From Microbacterium galbinum (lineage in GTDB: Bacteria; Actinomycetota; Actinomycetes; Actinomycetales; Microbacteriaceae): a DNA stretch of 64,000 nt. The stretch lies in contig NZ_JAHWXM010000001.1 of NCBI RefSeq assembly GCF_023091225.1, positions 2,625,913 through 2,689,912 of the forward strand, read 5' to 3'. Below, in pieces: positions 42,491 to 51,293 of the stretch. The position numbers and the translations under genes were made by a program. Within the stretch, counting starts at the first letter, position 1, and the number at the start of each line of letters is the position of its first letter. The notes below the pieces were generated by a model that was not told the origin of the DNA, did no database searches, and saw only the letters and a program-made list of their open reading frames with translations.

Positions 42491-43947
42491 TGACGATCGA
42501 TCAGGCCGGCCCCGCGACGGTCGAGGCGACCGCGTGGGGCTGGCGTCATGCCAGCCGTCTGGCCTGGGCGCTGCAGGACGTCTCGTTCCGGATCGAACCG
42601 GGGGAGCGCGTGCTGGTGCTCGGCGCGTCCGGTGCCGGCAAGTCGACGCTGCTGCAGGGACTCGCCGGGGTGCTCGGCGGCGACGAGGAGGGCGAAGCCC
42701 AGGGCTCGCTCCTCGTCGACGGCATCCCCGCAGCGTCCACGCGCGGGCGCACGGGGCTCGTGCTCCAGGATCCCGACTCGCAGGTGATCCTCGCCCGGGT
42801 CGGTGACGACGTCGCCTTCGGGTGCGAGAACCTCGGCATCCCGCGCGCCGAGATCTGGCCGCGCGTGACGCAGGCGCTCGACGCGGTCGGCCTCGATGTG
42901 CCGCTCGATCGACCGACCAAGGCGCTGTCGGGCGGGCAGAAGCAGCGGCTCGCGCTCGCCGGCATCCTCGCGATGCGGCCGGGGCTCGTGCTGCTCGACG
43001 AGCCGACGGCCAACCTCGATCCCGAGGGCGTGGTCGAGGTGCGCGACGCGGTCGAGCGGATGCTGCAGGCGCACCCCGCGACCCTGATCGTCGTCGAGCA
43101 CCGCCTCGATGTATGGCTGCCGCTGATCACGCGGGTGATCGTGGTCGGGCAGGGCGGGGTCGTGGCCGACGGACCGCCCGCGCACGTGCTCGGCGTCGAG
43201 GGCGCCCGGCTCGCGGCCGACGGGGTGTGGGTGCCGGGGTTCGCTCCGGATGCTCCGCCCGCTCCGCTGTCGGCGTCCGGCGAGGTGCTGATCTCGGCCC
43301 GCGATCTCGCCGTCGCCCGCGTGAAGGGGAAGCCCGTGGCGAGCGGCATCGACCTCGACGTGCGGGCAGGACAGGCGCTCGCGATCACCGGGCCGAACGG
43401 TGCCGGCAAGTCGACCCTCGGGCTCACGCTCGCGGGACTCCTGCCACCCGCGGGCGGTGCGGTCGCGGCATCCGCGGCCCTGGCCGCCGGCATCGGATCG
43501 ACGCCGATCGACTGGGCCTCGCGCGATCTGCTCACCCGTATCGGGATGGTCTTCCAGGAGCCCGAGCATCAGTTGCTGGCGAAGACCGTGCAGGAGGAGC
43601 TCGCGGTCGGCCCGCGCGCTCTCGGCATGCCCGAAGACGAGATCGCCGCACGTAGCGAGGAGCTGCTGCACCGGCTGCGCCTCGACCGGCTCGCGCGCGC
43701 CAACCCCTACACGCTGTCGGGCGGCGAGAAGCGTCGGCTGACGGTCGCCGCCGCCCTCGCGACCCGGCCCCGGGTGCTCGTGCTCGACGAGCCGACCTTC
43801 GGACAGGACGCCCGTACCTGGGCCGAACTCGTCGCGATGCTCGCCGCCCTGCGCGACGAGGGCACCGCGATCGTGACGATCACGCACGACCTCGACGTCG
43901 CCCGCGCGCTCCACGCCGAACGCTACGAGCTGGGCGGCATCCGATGA
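42490..43947 (+). CDS. ykoD: Energy-coupling ATPase with two ABC domains (YkoD-type)
   Basis: A 485-residue cytoplasmic protein with two fused ATPase domains that drives the YkoE/YkoC importer. Domain 1 has Walker A GASGAGKSTL, signature ALSGGQKQRLALAG and Walker B LVLLDEPTANLDP. Domain 2 (from about residue 270) has GPNGAGKSTLG, LSGGEKRRLTVAA and VLVLDEPTFGQD. Length and order match fused ECF A/A' subunits. The start overlaps the ykoE stop, and its end overlaps ykoC (ATGA), so all three are translated together downstream of the riboswitch. Confidence 0.93.
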   Translation: MTIDQAGPATVEATAWGWRHASRLAWALQDVSFRIEPGERVLVLGASGAGKSTLLQGLAGVLGGDEEGEAQGSLLVDGIPAASTRGRTGLVLQDPDSQVILARVGDDVAFGCENLGIPRAEIWPRVTQALDAVGLDVPLDRPTKALSGGQKQRLALAGILAMRPGLVLLDEPTANLDPEGVVEVRDAVERMLQAHPATLIVVEHRLDVWLPLITRVIVVGQGGVVADGPPAHVLGVEGARLAADGVWVPGFAPDAPPAPLSASGEVLISARDLAVARVKGKPVASGIDLDVRAGQALAITGPNGAGKSTLGLTLAGLLPPAGGAVAASAALAAGIGSTPIDWASRDLLTRIGMVFQEPEHQLLAKTVQEELAVGPRALGMPEDEIAARSEELLHRLRLDRLARANPYTLSGGEKRRLTVAAALATRPRVLVLDEPTFGQDARTWAELVAMLAALRDEGTAIVTITHDLDVARALHAERYELGGIR

Positions 43948-44735
43948 CCGTGCTCGACACCACCGCCCGCACCGGACGCATCGCCGGTATCAACCCCGTC
44001 GCCAAGCTCGGGGTGAGCGCGCTGATCGCGATCCCGCTGATCCTCACGCTCGATCCGGTGTCGGCTTCCGTCGCCCTCGTGCTCGAGTGCGTGCTGTTCT
44101 TCTTCGCCGGCATCGGCTGGCGCGAGTTCTGGCTGCGCACCTGGCCGGTCTGGCTCGCGGCGCCCCTCACCGCCGTCACGATCGCTCTCTACGGCGAGAC
44201 GAGCGGCACGATCTACGTCGAGTGGTTCGTGCTGCGCATCAGCGACGGGTCGCTCGCGCTCGCTCTCCCGACCTTCCTGCGCGTGCTCGCGATCGCGCTG
44301 CCGTCGGTGGTGCTGTTCATCACGGTCGACCCCACCGACCTCGCCGACGGACTCGCTCAGGTGCTGAAGCTCCCCGCCCGGTTCGTGCTGGGCGCGCTCG
44401 CCGGGTTGCGCATGATCGGGCTGTTCCTCGATGACTGGCGGGCGCTCGAACTCGCGCGCCGGGCACGTGGAGTCGCCGATCGCGGACGCATCCGCCGGTT
44501 CTTCGGTATGGCGTTCGCCCTGCTCGTACTCTCGATCCGCAGGGGCGCGAAGCTCGCCACCGCCATGGAGGCCCGCGGCTTCGGAGCCCCCGGTCGGCGC
44601 ACGTGGGCGCGCGAGTCGCGGTTCGGGGCGGCCGAATGGATGCTGCTCGCGATCGGGCTCGCGATCTCCGGGGTGGCCGTGGCCGCCGCGATCGCGACCG
44701 GCGCGTGGAACTTCATCCTCGGGCCGAGCTCCTAG
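43944..44735 (+). CDS. ykoC: Energy-coupling transmembrane component (YkoC/EcfT-type)
   Basis: A 263-residue membrane protein and the T-component linking the ATPase to the substrate-binding subunit. It has five or six hydrophobic helices. The two coupling helices carry the short Ala-Arg-Gly motifs ELARRARGVADRGR and TAMEARGFGAPGRR, the EcfT signature that docks the ATPase. It overlaps ykoD by four bases, is the last gene of the riboswitch-controlled operon and ends 6 bp from the convergent kinase gene. Confidence 0.92.
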   Translation: MTVLDTTARTGRIAGINPVAKLGVSALIAIPLILTLDPVSASVALVLECVLFFFAGIGWREFWLRTWPVWLAAPLTAVTIALYGETSGTIYVEWFVLRISDGSLALALPTFLRVLAIALPSVVLFITVDPTDLADGLAQVLKLPARFVLGALAGLRMIGLFLDDWRALELARRARGVADRGRIRRFFGMAFALLVLSIRRGAKLATAMEARGFGAPGRRTWARESRFGAAEWMLLAIGLAISGVAVAAAIATGAWNFILGPSS

Positions 44736-44741
44736 CGCCGC

Positions 44742-45467
44742 TCAGGTCTCGTTCCAGAGCCGCATGTAGAACTCGAGTCGCTCGTCGTCGCGTTCGACGC
44801 CGTACGCCTCGAGCAGCGGGTCCTCCCAGCCGGGGCCGAAGTTCCACCCGGTGCTCATGGCCGCGGCGGCGAGGTCGGCCCACCGGTCGGCGAGACCGAG
44901 GGCGGCGAGATCGACGTGGGCGGCGGGCTCACCCGCGGCGTCGAGGAGCGTGTTGGGCATGCAGGCGTCGCCGTGGCACACGACCAGGCGGTCGATCGGC
45001 GGGGCCTCGTGCAGCTCGGGCGGCACGACGACCCCGCGCTCGGCGGCGTTCGAGACGCGCCAGTGCACGCTCCACTCCCACGGGCAGTCGGCGACGGGGA
45101 GGGTGTCGTGCAGCATCCGCAGGGCGCGACCGACGGCGGGTACTGCGATCTCAGCCTTGCCATCCCAGCGCGGATCGACGGCGCTGAACGCGTCGATCGC
45201 GCGGGTGACGAGCCACTCGTGCGCGTCGTCCTCGCCCTGGGCGAGCACCTCGGGCACCGTGATCCAGCGGCGGGCCCAGCGCATCCGCTCGGCCTCGTCG
45301 TGCATGTTCGCCTCGTCGTCGAGCGGACCCCACTTTATGTAACGCCCGTCGTCGGTGCGGAACGTGAGGCCCCCGATGCCGTTGCGCCACACCGGGGTCA
45401 CGGCGGCGCGGCCGGCGAGGTCGCGCACGCGCGCGGGGATCTCGATGTGGGCGTCGGGGATGCTCAT
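44742..45467 (-). CDS. Aminoglycoside 3'-phosphotransferase-like kinase
   Basis: A 241-residue protein of the APH(3')/phosphotransferase fold. The catalytic loop VVCHGDACMPNTLL (HGDxxxxN) and the metal-binding aspartate in HVDLAALGLADRWADLA are both present. VWRNGIGGLTFRTDDGRYIK covers the ATP loop with its lysine. Length is slightly below the 260-270 residues of typical aminoglycoside enzymes. Many chromosomal members phosphorylate other hydroxylated compounds, so resistance should not be assumed. The ATG at 45467 is chosen because CAGACT is six bases away, and an earlier start would add a non-conserved leader. Confidence 0.85.
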   Translation of the reverse strand: MSIPDAHIEIPARVRDLAGRAAVTPVWRNGIGGLTFRTDDGRYIKWGPLDDEANMHDEAERMRWARRWITVPEVLAQGEDDAHEWLVTRAIDAFSAVDPRWDGKAEIAVPAVGRALRMLHDTLPVADCPWEWSVHWRVSNAAERGVVVPPELHEAPPIDRLVVCHGDACMPNTLLDAAGEPAAHVDLAALGLADRWADLAAAAMSTGWNFGPGWEDPLLEAYGVERDDERLEFYMRLWNET

Positions 45468-45590
45468 CCCTCCAGTCTGCCGTGCCGACCCCGTAGGCTC
45501 GCTGACACAGCCTTCCCCGGGGATCGTGGTGACACCAAGAACCACGTAGGCTGAAACTCAGTCGCACGACGACGTTCGAAGGAGAACACC

Positions 45591-46355
45591 ATGCAGATCA
45601 GTGGACAGGGCGCGCTCATCACCGGAGGCGCCTCGGGTCTGGGCCTCGCCACCGCACGTCGGCTCGCCGCCGACGGCGCCCACGTCACGATCATCGACCT
45701 CTCGACGTCGAAGGGCGCCGAGATCGCCGACGAACTCGGCGGACTCTTCGTGCCCGCCGACGTCACCAGCGTCGACGAGGTGCAGGATGCCGTCGCCCAG
45801 GCGCAGGCCGTCGCCCCGCTGCGCGTCGTGGTCAACTGCGCCGGCATCGCGCCGCCCGCGAAGGTGCTCGACCGAGACGGCAACCCGGCCGTGCTCGCCG
45901 ACTTCGAGCGCATCGTGCGCATCAACCTCGTCGGCACGTTCAACGTGCTGTCGCAGGCATCCGCCGTCATCGTGAAGAACCCCGTCGACAGCGACACCGA
46001 CACCCGTGGCGTCATCGTCAACACCGCCAGCGTCGCCGCCTTCGACGGCCAGATCGGCCAGCCCGCGTACGCCGCGTCGAAGGGTGGTGTGCACGCGATG
46101 ACCCTGCCGGTCGCCCGCGAGCTCGCCCGCTACGGCATCCGCGTGGTCACCATCGCCCCCGGAATCATGGAGACCCCCATGCTCATGGGGCTGCCGCAGG
46201 CCGCGCAGGACTCCCTCGGCCAGCAGGTGCCGCACCCCTCACGGCTCGGGCGCCCCGACGAGTACGCCGCCCTCGTGCAGCACATCGTCGAGAACGACTA
46301 CCTCAACGGCGAGACGATCCGCCTCGACGGCGCGATCCGCATGGCGCCGAAGTAA
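45591..46355 (+). CDS. Short-chain dehydrogenase, type II 3-hydroxyacyl-CoA dehydrogenase-like
   Basis: A 254-residue NAD(H)-dependent SDR. The cofactor motif is ITGGASGLGLATARRLA (TGxxxGxG), NCAGIAPPAKVL carries the second motif, and the catalytic set is S in NTASVAAFDG plus YAASK. The segment AVIVKNPVDSDTDTRGVIVN and the end MLMGLPQAAQDSLGQQVPHP are typical of the HSD17B10-like group that oxidises 3-hydroxyacyl-CoA. AAGGAG lies seven bases before the ATG. It sits 36 bp before the next SDR gene and probably shares its transcript. Confidence 0.88.
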   Translation: MQISGQGALITGGASGLGLATARRLAADGAHVTIIDLSTSKGAEIADELGGLFVPADVTSVDEVQDAVAQAQAVAPLRVVVNCAGIAPPAKVLDRDGNPAVLADFERIVRINLVGTFNVLSQASAVIVKNPVDSDTDTRGVIVNTASVAAFDGQIGQPAYAASKGGVHAMTLPVARELARYGIRVVTIAPGIMETPMLMGLPQAAQDSLGQQVPHPSRLGRPDEYAALVQHIVENDYLNGETIRLDGAIRMAPK

Positions 46356-46391
46356 CCCGCCCGCACCGGCATCCGACCCAGAAGGAGACCC

Positions 46392-47222
46392 ATGTCACTC
46401 GCAGGAAAGACCATCCTGATGTCCGGCGGCAGCCGCGGGATCGGACTCGCGATCGCGCTGCGCGCCGCAGCCGACGGCGCGAACATCGCCATGCTCGCGA
46501 AGACCGACACCCCGCACCCCAAGCTCGAGGGGACGATCCACACCGCGGCCGAGCAGATCCGCGCGGCCGGCGGGCAGGCGCTCGCGATCGTCGGCGACGT
46601 GCGCGACGACTCCGACATCACCGAGGCCGTGATGAAGACGCAGGGCGAGTTCGGCGGCATCGACATCGTCGTCAACAACGCCAGCGTCATCGACCTCTCG
46701 CGGTCGCTCGACCTCGATCCCAAGAAGTACGACCTGATGCAGGACGTCAACGTGCGCGGCACGTTCATGCTGTCGCGCGCGGCCGTGCCGATGCTGAAGG
46801 ATGCCGAGAACCCGCACATCCTGTCGCTCTCGCCGCCGCTCAACCCCACGCCGAAGTGGCTCGGTGCGCACACCGGGTACACGCTCGCGAAGTTCGGGAT
46901 GACGATGGCGACGCTGGGCCTCGCGGCCGAGTTCGCGCGCGACGGCATCGCGGCGAACACGCTCTGGCCGCGTACGACCATCGCGACCGCGGCGGTGCAG
47001 AACCTGCTCGGCGGCGACAAGGTCATGGCCGCGAGCCGCACGCCCGACATCTACGCGGATGCCGCGTACCAGGTGCTCCTGCAGCCCGCCGGCTCGTACA
47101 CGGGGCAGACGCTCATCGTCGAAGACGTACTCGAGGCTGCAGGGGTGACCGACTTCTCGGGCTACGCCGCGATCCCGGGGACCCCGGACGCGGCGCTGTT
47201 CCCCGACATCTTCCTCGACTGA
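46392..47222 (+). CDS. Short-chain dehydrogenase (HSDL2-like)
   Basis: A 276-residue NADP(H)-type SDR. The cofactor motif reads LMSGGSRGIGLAIALRAA, and AMLAKTDTPHPKLEGTIHTA is the signature stretch of the HSDL2-like branch, with NNASVIDLSRS and the catalytic YTLAK. The serine lies in ILSLSPPLNPTPKW. The substrate in bacteria is not known; fatty or steroid-like acyl compounds are plausible. AGAAGGAG precedes the ATG by five bases. The gene follows another SDR with a 36-bp gap and is followed by an inverted pair of dispersed repeats. Confidence 0.87.
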   Translation: MSLAGKTILMSGGSRGIGLAIALRAAADGANIAMLAKTDTPHPKLEGTIHTAAEQIRAAGGQALAIVGDVRDDSDITEAVMKTQGEFGGIDIVVNNASVIDLSRSLDLDPKKYDLMQDVNVRGTFMLSRAAVPMLKDAENPHILSLSPPLNPTPKWLGAHTGYTLAKFGMTMATLGLAAEFARDGIAANTLWPRTTIATAAVQNLLGGDKVMAASRTPDIYADAAYQVLLQPAGSYTGQTLIVEDVLEAAGVTDFSGYAAIPGTPDAALFPDIFLD

Positions 47223-47245
47223 CCCGGGCCGTCGCGCGGGGGACG

Positions 47246-47320
47246 CTTCGACAGGCTCAGCGACCCAGTTTCGGGACCGCGCGCCGCCGCTCGTTACTGG
47301 GTCCCTGAGCTTGTCGAAGG
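47246..47320. repeat. Inverted pair of CTTCGACAGG-type dispersed repeats
   Basis: The left copy 47246-47269 (CTTCGACAGGCTCAGCGACC...) and right copy 47296-47320 are reverse complements with two mismatches. Together they form a hairpin between the convergent SDR and TauE genes and could terminate both. The same element is at 56726-56750 and within hemA. Confidence 0.85.
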
Positions 47321-47337
47321 GCCCCGCCCCGTGACGC

Positions 47338-48087
47338 TCAGAAGAGCAGGTACACCGCGCCGAGCACCGTGAGCACGATGACGATGCGGTCGAAGAGCCG
47401 CTGATCGAGTCGCTTTGCGACGGCGAGCCCGATGAGCGCGCCGATGACGACGAGCGGGGCGAGCGCGGCATCCATCAGCAGCACCTGCCCCTCGAACAGT
47501 CCGAGTCCCGCGAGGAACGGCACCTTGACGAGGTTGATGATCGCGAAGAACCACGCCGAGGTGCCGAGAAACACCTGCACCGGGGTGCGCGTCGCGAGGA
47601 AGTACATCGACATCACCGGGCCGCCGGCGTTCGCGACCATCGTCGTGAACCCGCCGAGCGTGCCGTAGGTGCCGGCGAGCAGAATGCCGCCGCGGTCGGG
47701 GGCCACGGCATCCGCCCTGTTCTGCTGCCACCGTCGCCAGAGCGTCACCGCGATCATGACCAGCAGGATGACGCCGATCGCGCGTCGCACGACGCCGTCA
47801 CCGGTGAGCGCGAGGAACGCGAAGCCGGCCAGGAGTCCCAGCACGACGGTCGGGGCGAGGCGCAGTAGCGTCGGCCAGTGCGCGTGCCGACGGTAGGCGA
47901 TGAGCGCGAACACATCGCCGACCATCAGCAGTAGCAGCATGGCCGCGGTCGAGGTGCGCGCCGGCAGCACGGCCGCGAACAGGGTGATCGCGAGGATGCT
48001 GCCGCCCGGAAGCGCCGTCTTCGAGATGCCGATCGTCACCGCGGCGAGGGCCAGCGCGGCCCACGCCCACGGGTCGAGGGCGATCAC
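47338..48087 (-). CDS. TauE/SafE-family sulfite/sulfonate exporter-like membrane protein
   Basis: A 249-residue membrane protein with about eight hydrophobic segments in two related halves, typical of TauE/SafE carriers that move sulfite, sulfoacetate or other organic anions. Visible features are ALAAVTIGISKTALPGGSIL in helix 1 and the repeat-half partner TYGTLGGFTTMVANAGGPVM. The frame is open further upstream inside the aldolase gene. The GTG at 48087 starts 7 bp after its stop and just before the first helix, and is preferred. It is probably co-transcribed with the aldolase, so a sugar-acid role is also possible. Confidence 0.85.
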   Translation of the reverse strand: MIALDPWAWAALALAAVTIGISKTALPGGSILAITLFAAVLPARTSTAAMLLLLMVGDVFALIAYRRHAHWPTLLRLAPTVVLGLLAGFAFLALTGDGVVRRAIGVILLVMIAVTLWRRWQQNRADAVAPDRGGILLAGTYGTLGGFTTMVANAGGPVMSMYFLATRTPVQVFLGTSAWFFAIINLVKVPFLAGLGLFEGQVLLMDAALAPLVVIGALIGLAVAKRLDQRLFDRIVIVLTVLGAVYLLF

Positions 48088-48094
48088 CGAGACG

Positions 48095-48733
48095 TCAGGC
48101 GCGGACGGCCGCGAGGGCGGCGGCGAAGCGAGCGGAGCGCTTCTCGATGTCGGCCCAGTCCTGGGCCTTGAGCGAGGCGCCGTTGGCGAGGTCGCCTCCG
48201 GCTCCGACGGCCACGGCACCGGCAGCGAACCAGTCGGCGAGGTTGTCGGGGTTCACACCACCGGTGGGCATGAGGGGAGCCTCGGGGAACGGGCCGCGCA
48301 GGGCGCCCAGGTACGAGGGGCCGCCGAGCGACGCGGGGAAGATCTTGACGACGTCGACGCCGAGTTCGAGCGCGCCCATGACCTCGGTGGGGGTCATGGC
48401 GCCGGTCATCACGACGCGGCCGGTGTCGAGCATGCTGCGCGTGAGGTGGGGGAGCGTGCCCGGGCTCACGAGGAACTCGGCGCCCGCATCGGCGGCGAGG
48501 GCGGCCTGCTCGGCGGTGGTGACGGTGCCGGCGCCGACGTAGGCGGCGTCGCCGTGCCGGGCGATGAGCTCGCGGATGACGGCGGGCGCATCGGGGGTCG
48601 AGAACGTGACCTCGATACCGGTCACTCCGCCCCGGATGATGGCCTCGGACGCCTCGAGGGCGAGCTCGGGGGTCGAGGCGCGGAGCACGGCGAGGACTCC
48701 GGTGGCGCGGGCACGGGTGAGGCGGTCGGACAT
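48095..48733 (-). CDS. eda: KDPG/KHG aldolase (2-dehydro-3-deoxyphosphogluconate aldolase)
   Basis: A 212-residue class I aldolase that splits 2-keto-3-deoxy-6-phosphogluconate to pyruvate and glyceraldehyde-3-phosphate, or acts on related keto-deoxy acids. The Schiff-base lysine lies in [17 protein letters not shown]. The general base glutamate is in [13 protein letters not shown], and the phosphate loop region is [25 protein letters not shown] is four bases before the ATG at 48733; the ATG three bases earlier is too close. An operator-like TTGTCATTACAA lies 46 bp upstream and matches those of the ribose region. Confidence 0.92.
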   Translation of the reverse strand: MSDRLTRARATGVLAVLRASTPELALEASEAIIRGGVTGIEVTFSTPDAPAVIRELIARHGDAAYVGAGTVTTAEQAALAADAGAEFLVSPGTLPHLTRSMLDTGRVVMTGAMTPTEVMGALELGVDVVKIFPASLGGPSYLGALRGPFPEAPLMPTGGVNPDNLADWFAAGAVAVGAGGDLANGASLKAQDWADIEKRSARFAAALAAVRA

Positions 48734-48778
48734 CATGCTCCTTGTGGTGGGGGTCGTTCTATTCTCGCCGACGCCAAC

Positions 48779-48790
48779 TTGTCATTACAA
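48779..48790. promoter_or_regulatory. Operator-like TTGTCATTACAA upstream of eda
   Basis: This 12-mer is a dyad (TTGT...ACAA) 46 bp before the eda start. Its core TGTCATTACA is identical to the site at 61330-61339 between rbsK and the transaldolase gene, and its one-mismatch reverse form is at 61357-61366. Its GTnnnnAC core fits GntR-family operators. Confidence 0.55.
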
Positions 48791-48809
48791 CGGGCGCGTC
48801 CGGGCCCGC

Positions 48810-49280
48810 TCAGGCACGCCAGGCGTCGATCAGGTCCTTCGACTCCTTGAGGCCGAGGCCGGCCTCCTCACGCAGCAGCTTGATCGCGGCGATCTGCTGC
48901 TCGGCGGAGACGAGTCTGTCGATCTCGGCCACCGCCTCGGACGGCAGCGAGGCGCGCAGCGACCCGACGTCGTGGAAGACGGGCGGCTGGATCGGGATCG
49001 CGGTCGTCGCGGGGGCGGCGCCGACCCGCCAGTGGTCGATGCGGCGCTTCGCGGACTGCAGGCTCTCGCCGGTGTGCTCGCGCAGGGTCTTGATCGCGAC
49101 GATCTTGCTGTCGGCGCGCACCAGATCGTCGATCTTCGCGACCACTTCGGGGGCGATCGGCACCGGAACGCCCGGGGTGACCTCGGGCACCTTCGGCCGC
49201 ATGCCCCGCAGGGCTGCGGCCACGATGGCGATCACGATGATCGCGCCGACGATGATCCCGATGATCCACACGAAGTCCAT
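48810..49280 (-). CDS. Membrane-anchored protein with two ribosomal L7/L12 C-terminal-like domains
   Basis: A 156-residue protein. One N-terminal transmembrane helix ([20 protein letters not shown]) is followed by two copies of the L7/L12 C-terminal-domain pattern: [20 protein letters not shown] and [20 protein letters not shown], each preceded by a [15 protein letters not shown] or [15 protein letters not shown] lead. In ribosomes that motif recruits translation factors. Here it is placed on the membrane. Function unknown. The ATG at 49280 lies seven bases after TAGACT, so the message is probably leaderless. It diverges from rlmN. Confidence 0.85.
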   Translation of the reverse strand: MDFVWIIGIIVGAIIVIAIVAAALRGMRPKVPEVTPGVPVPIAPEVVAKIDDLVRADSKIVAIKTLREHTGESLQSAKRRIDHWRVGAAPATTAIPIQPPVFHDVGSLRASLPSEAVAEIDRLVSAEQQIAAIKLLREEAGLGLKESKDLIDAWRA

Positions 49281-49350
49281 GCCGGTCAGTCTAGGCAGGG
49301 GCCCCGACAGTCCAGCCGTCTCCCACCCGCTCGCCGGTACCCTGGAAGGT

Positions 49351-50652
49351 ATGACCGAGAACCCCCGCACGCGCGAGACGCGCCCCGCAGCATCCGCGTC
49401 CGCCCCCGAGGGTCGACCCGCCCAGGGCAAGGTGCGCACCACGGGCCCCACCCAGGTGCGCCCGGCGACCGAGGGCTGGACCCAGCAGAAGGACGCCGAG
49501 GGGCGCCCGCTGCTGCAGTTCGCCAGCCCCAAGCGCGGCAAGCCGCCCGTGCACCTCGCCGACCTCACGCCCGAGGAGCGCGTCGAGAAGGTGAAGGAGC
49601 TCGGCCTGCCCGGCTTCCGCGCCAAGCAGCTCGCGACCCACTACTTCCGGCACTACACGTCCGACCCCGCGCACATGACCGACCTCCCGGCCGGCATCCG
49701 CGACGAGCTGGTCGCCGGCATGCTGCCCCCGCTCATGACCGAGGTGCGCCGTCTCGAGACCGACCGCGGCGACACGATCAAGTTCCTCTGGCGCCTGCAC
49801 GACGGGGCCCTCGTCGAGTCGGTGCTCATGCGCTACCCCGGCCGCATCACGCTCTGCGTGTCGAGCCAGGCCGGCTGCGGCATGAACTGCCCGTTCTGCG
49901 CGACCGGCCAGGCGGGCCTCACGCGCAACATGTCGACGGCCGAGATCGTCGAGCAGATCGTGCGCGCCAACCGCCTGATCGCCGAGGGCGGCCTGGGCGG
50001 CAAGAAGTCCGACGACCACAGCATGGAGCGCGTCTCCAACATCGTCTTCATGGGCATGGGCGAGCCGCTCGCCAACTACAAGCGGGTGATGGATGCCGTG
50101 CGCATCATGGTCGCCCCGCAGCCCGAGGGGCTCGGCATGAGCGCCCGCGGCATCACCGTCTCGACCGTCGGCCTCGTGCCCGCGATCAGGAAGCTCGCCG
50201 ACGAGGGCATCCCGGTCACCTTCGCACTGTCGCTGCACGCGCCCGACGACCACCTGCGCGACGAGCTCATCCCGGTGAACTCCCGCTGGAAGGTCGACGA
50301 GGCCCTCGACGCCGCCTACAACTACTACGAGAAGACCGGTCGCCGCGTCTCGATCGAGTACGCGCTCATCAAGGACATGAACGACCACGCCTGGCGCGCC
50401 GATCTCCTCGCCGAGAAGCTCAACCAGCGCGGTCGCGGATGGGTGCACGTGAACCCCATCCCGCTGAACCCGACGCCGGGGTCGATCTGGACCTCCTCGG
50501 AGAAGGACGTCACGGCCGAGTTCGTGCGCCGCCTCAACGATGCCGGCATCCCGACCACCCTCCGCGACACCCGCGGCAAGGAGATCGATGGCGCCTGCGG
50601 TCAGCTCGTCGCGACGACCGAGGACGAAGCGGCCTCGGCCGCAATGGCCTGA
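49351..50652 (+). CDS. rlmN: Dual-specificity RNA methyltransferase RlmN (23S rRNA A2503/tRNA A37)
   Basis: A 433-residue radical SAM enzyme that methylates C2 of A2503 in 23S rRNA and A37 in some tRNAs. The [4Fe-4S] cluster motif is CGMNCPFC (CxxxCxxC). The [16 protein letters not shown] segment, STVGLVPAI and a C-terminal catalytic cysteine ([10 protein letters not shown]) that accepts the methyl group are all present. It has an N-terminal extension of about 45 residues beyond the usual family start. The ATG stands seven bases after TACCCT. Its 3' end overlaps the convergent quinone reductase gene by 52 bp. Confidence 0.95.
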   Translation: MTENPRTRETRPAASASAPEGRPAQGKVRTTGPTQVRPATEGWTQQKDAEGRPLLQFASPKRGKPPVHLADLTPEERVEKVKELGLPGFRAKQLATHYFRHYTSDPAHMTDLPAGIRDELVAGMLPPLMTEVRRLETDRGDTIKFLWRLHDGALVESVLMRYPGRITLCVSSQAGCGMNCPFCATGQAGLTRNMSTAEIVEQIVRANRLIAEGGLGGKKSDDHSMERVSNIVFMGMGEPLANYKRVMDAVRIMVAPQPEGLGMSARGITVSTVGLVPAIRKLADEGIPVTFALSLHAPDDHLRDELIPVNSRWKVDEALDAAYNYYEKTGRRVSIEYALIKDMNDHAWRADLLAEKLNQRGRGWVHVNPIPLNPTPGSIWTSSEKDVTAEFVRRLNDAGIPTTLRDTRGKEIDGACGQLVATTEDEAASAAMA

Positions 50653-51227
50653 CCGCGCCGCGCATCGCGGCGCCCGTCCGCGGCGCCGAGCCGTTCGGCA
50701 TCCTCGAGCCAGCGCCCGATCCTCTCGGGTGAGGCGTTCTTGACGCCCAGCATCCGGTGCGCGCGCACCGATCGGATGCCGCAGAACCGCATCGTGTTGC
50801 GCACCACCTGGCGCTGCGCCGGCAGTCCCGTGAAGGGTGCCGCGTACCAGGGGGTGTCGGCGAGCAGCAGCAGGCGTCCGTGCGGTGCGGTGAGCAGACC
50901 GATCGGCAGCCCCTGCGGCGAGTAGCGGTACTCCTGCTGCGGCAGCAGGGCGCGATCGAAGAAGCCCTTGAGCAGCGCCGGCACCGACCCCCACCACAGC
51001 GGTGTCGCGATGACGATCGTCTGCGCCTCGGCGAGGGCCCGCTTGGCGTCGAGCAGGTCGGCTTCGAGGGTCATGCGCTGCCGGTATCCGAAGCGCAGGT
51101 GCGGGTCGAAGTCGAGGTCGCGCAGGGCGAGCACGCGGGCATCGCCGTGACCTGTGGCGTAGCGCTGTGCGAGCGAAGCGGTGAGGGATTCGGCGTACGG
51201 GTGGCCGTCGATCACGAGAGCGGTCAT
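50601..51227 (-). CDS. Flavodoxin-fold NAD(P)H quinone oxidoreductase
   Basis: A 208-residue FMN/FAD-binding reductase of the NQO1/KefF type. The N-terminal phosphate-binding loop is [20 protein letters not shown]. The motif [24 protein letters not shown] is diagnostic of this branch, and [14 protein letters not shown] lies in the flavin-side strand. It would reduce quinones or other electrophiles by two electrons. It diverges from a TetR-type gene with tandem operators between, so it is the likely target of that repressor. Its C-terminal 17 codons overlap the rlmN gene on the opposite strand. Confidence 0.88.
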   Translation of the reverse strand: MTALVIDGHPYAESLTASLAQRYATGHGDARVLALRDLDFDPHLRFGYRQRMTLEADLLDAKRALAEAQTIVIATPLWWGSVPALLKGFFDRALLPQQEYRYSPQGLPIGLLTAPHGRLLLLADTPWYAAPFTGLPAQRQVVRNTMRFCGIRSVRAHRMLGVKNASPERIGRWLEDAERLGAADGRRDARRGQAIAAEAASSSVVATS

Positions 51228-51242
51228 GCGTCGGTTCCAATC

Positions 51243-51274
51243 TGGACAGTGTCAAGCAGGTGGACAGTGTCAAG
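51243..51274. promoter_or_regulatory. Tandem operator-like repeats between quinone reductase and TetR genes
   Basis: TGGACAGTGTCAAG occurs twice (51243-51256 and 51261-51274) at an 18-bp period. Each contains the dyad GACA-n-TGTC. They end seven bases before a GACAAT -10 box (51281-51286) for the TetR gene. They probably bind the TetR-type repressor and control both divergent genes. Confidence 0.6.
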
Positions 51275-51293
51275 ATAGGAGACAATGTTGCGC

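Noticed and set aside
44742-45467. Aminoglycoside resistance gene acquired by transfer
   Set aside because: Codon use matches neighbours, there is no mobile element nearby and the protein is only APH-like, so a resident kinase of unknown substrate is the safer call.
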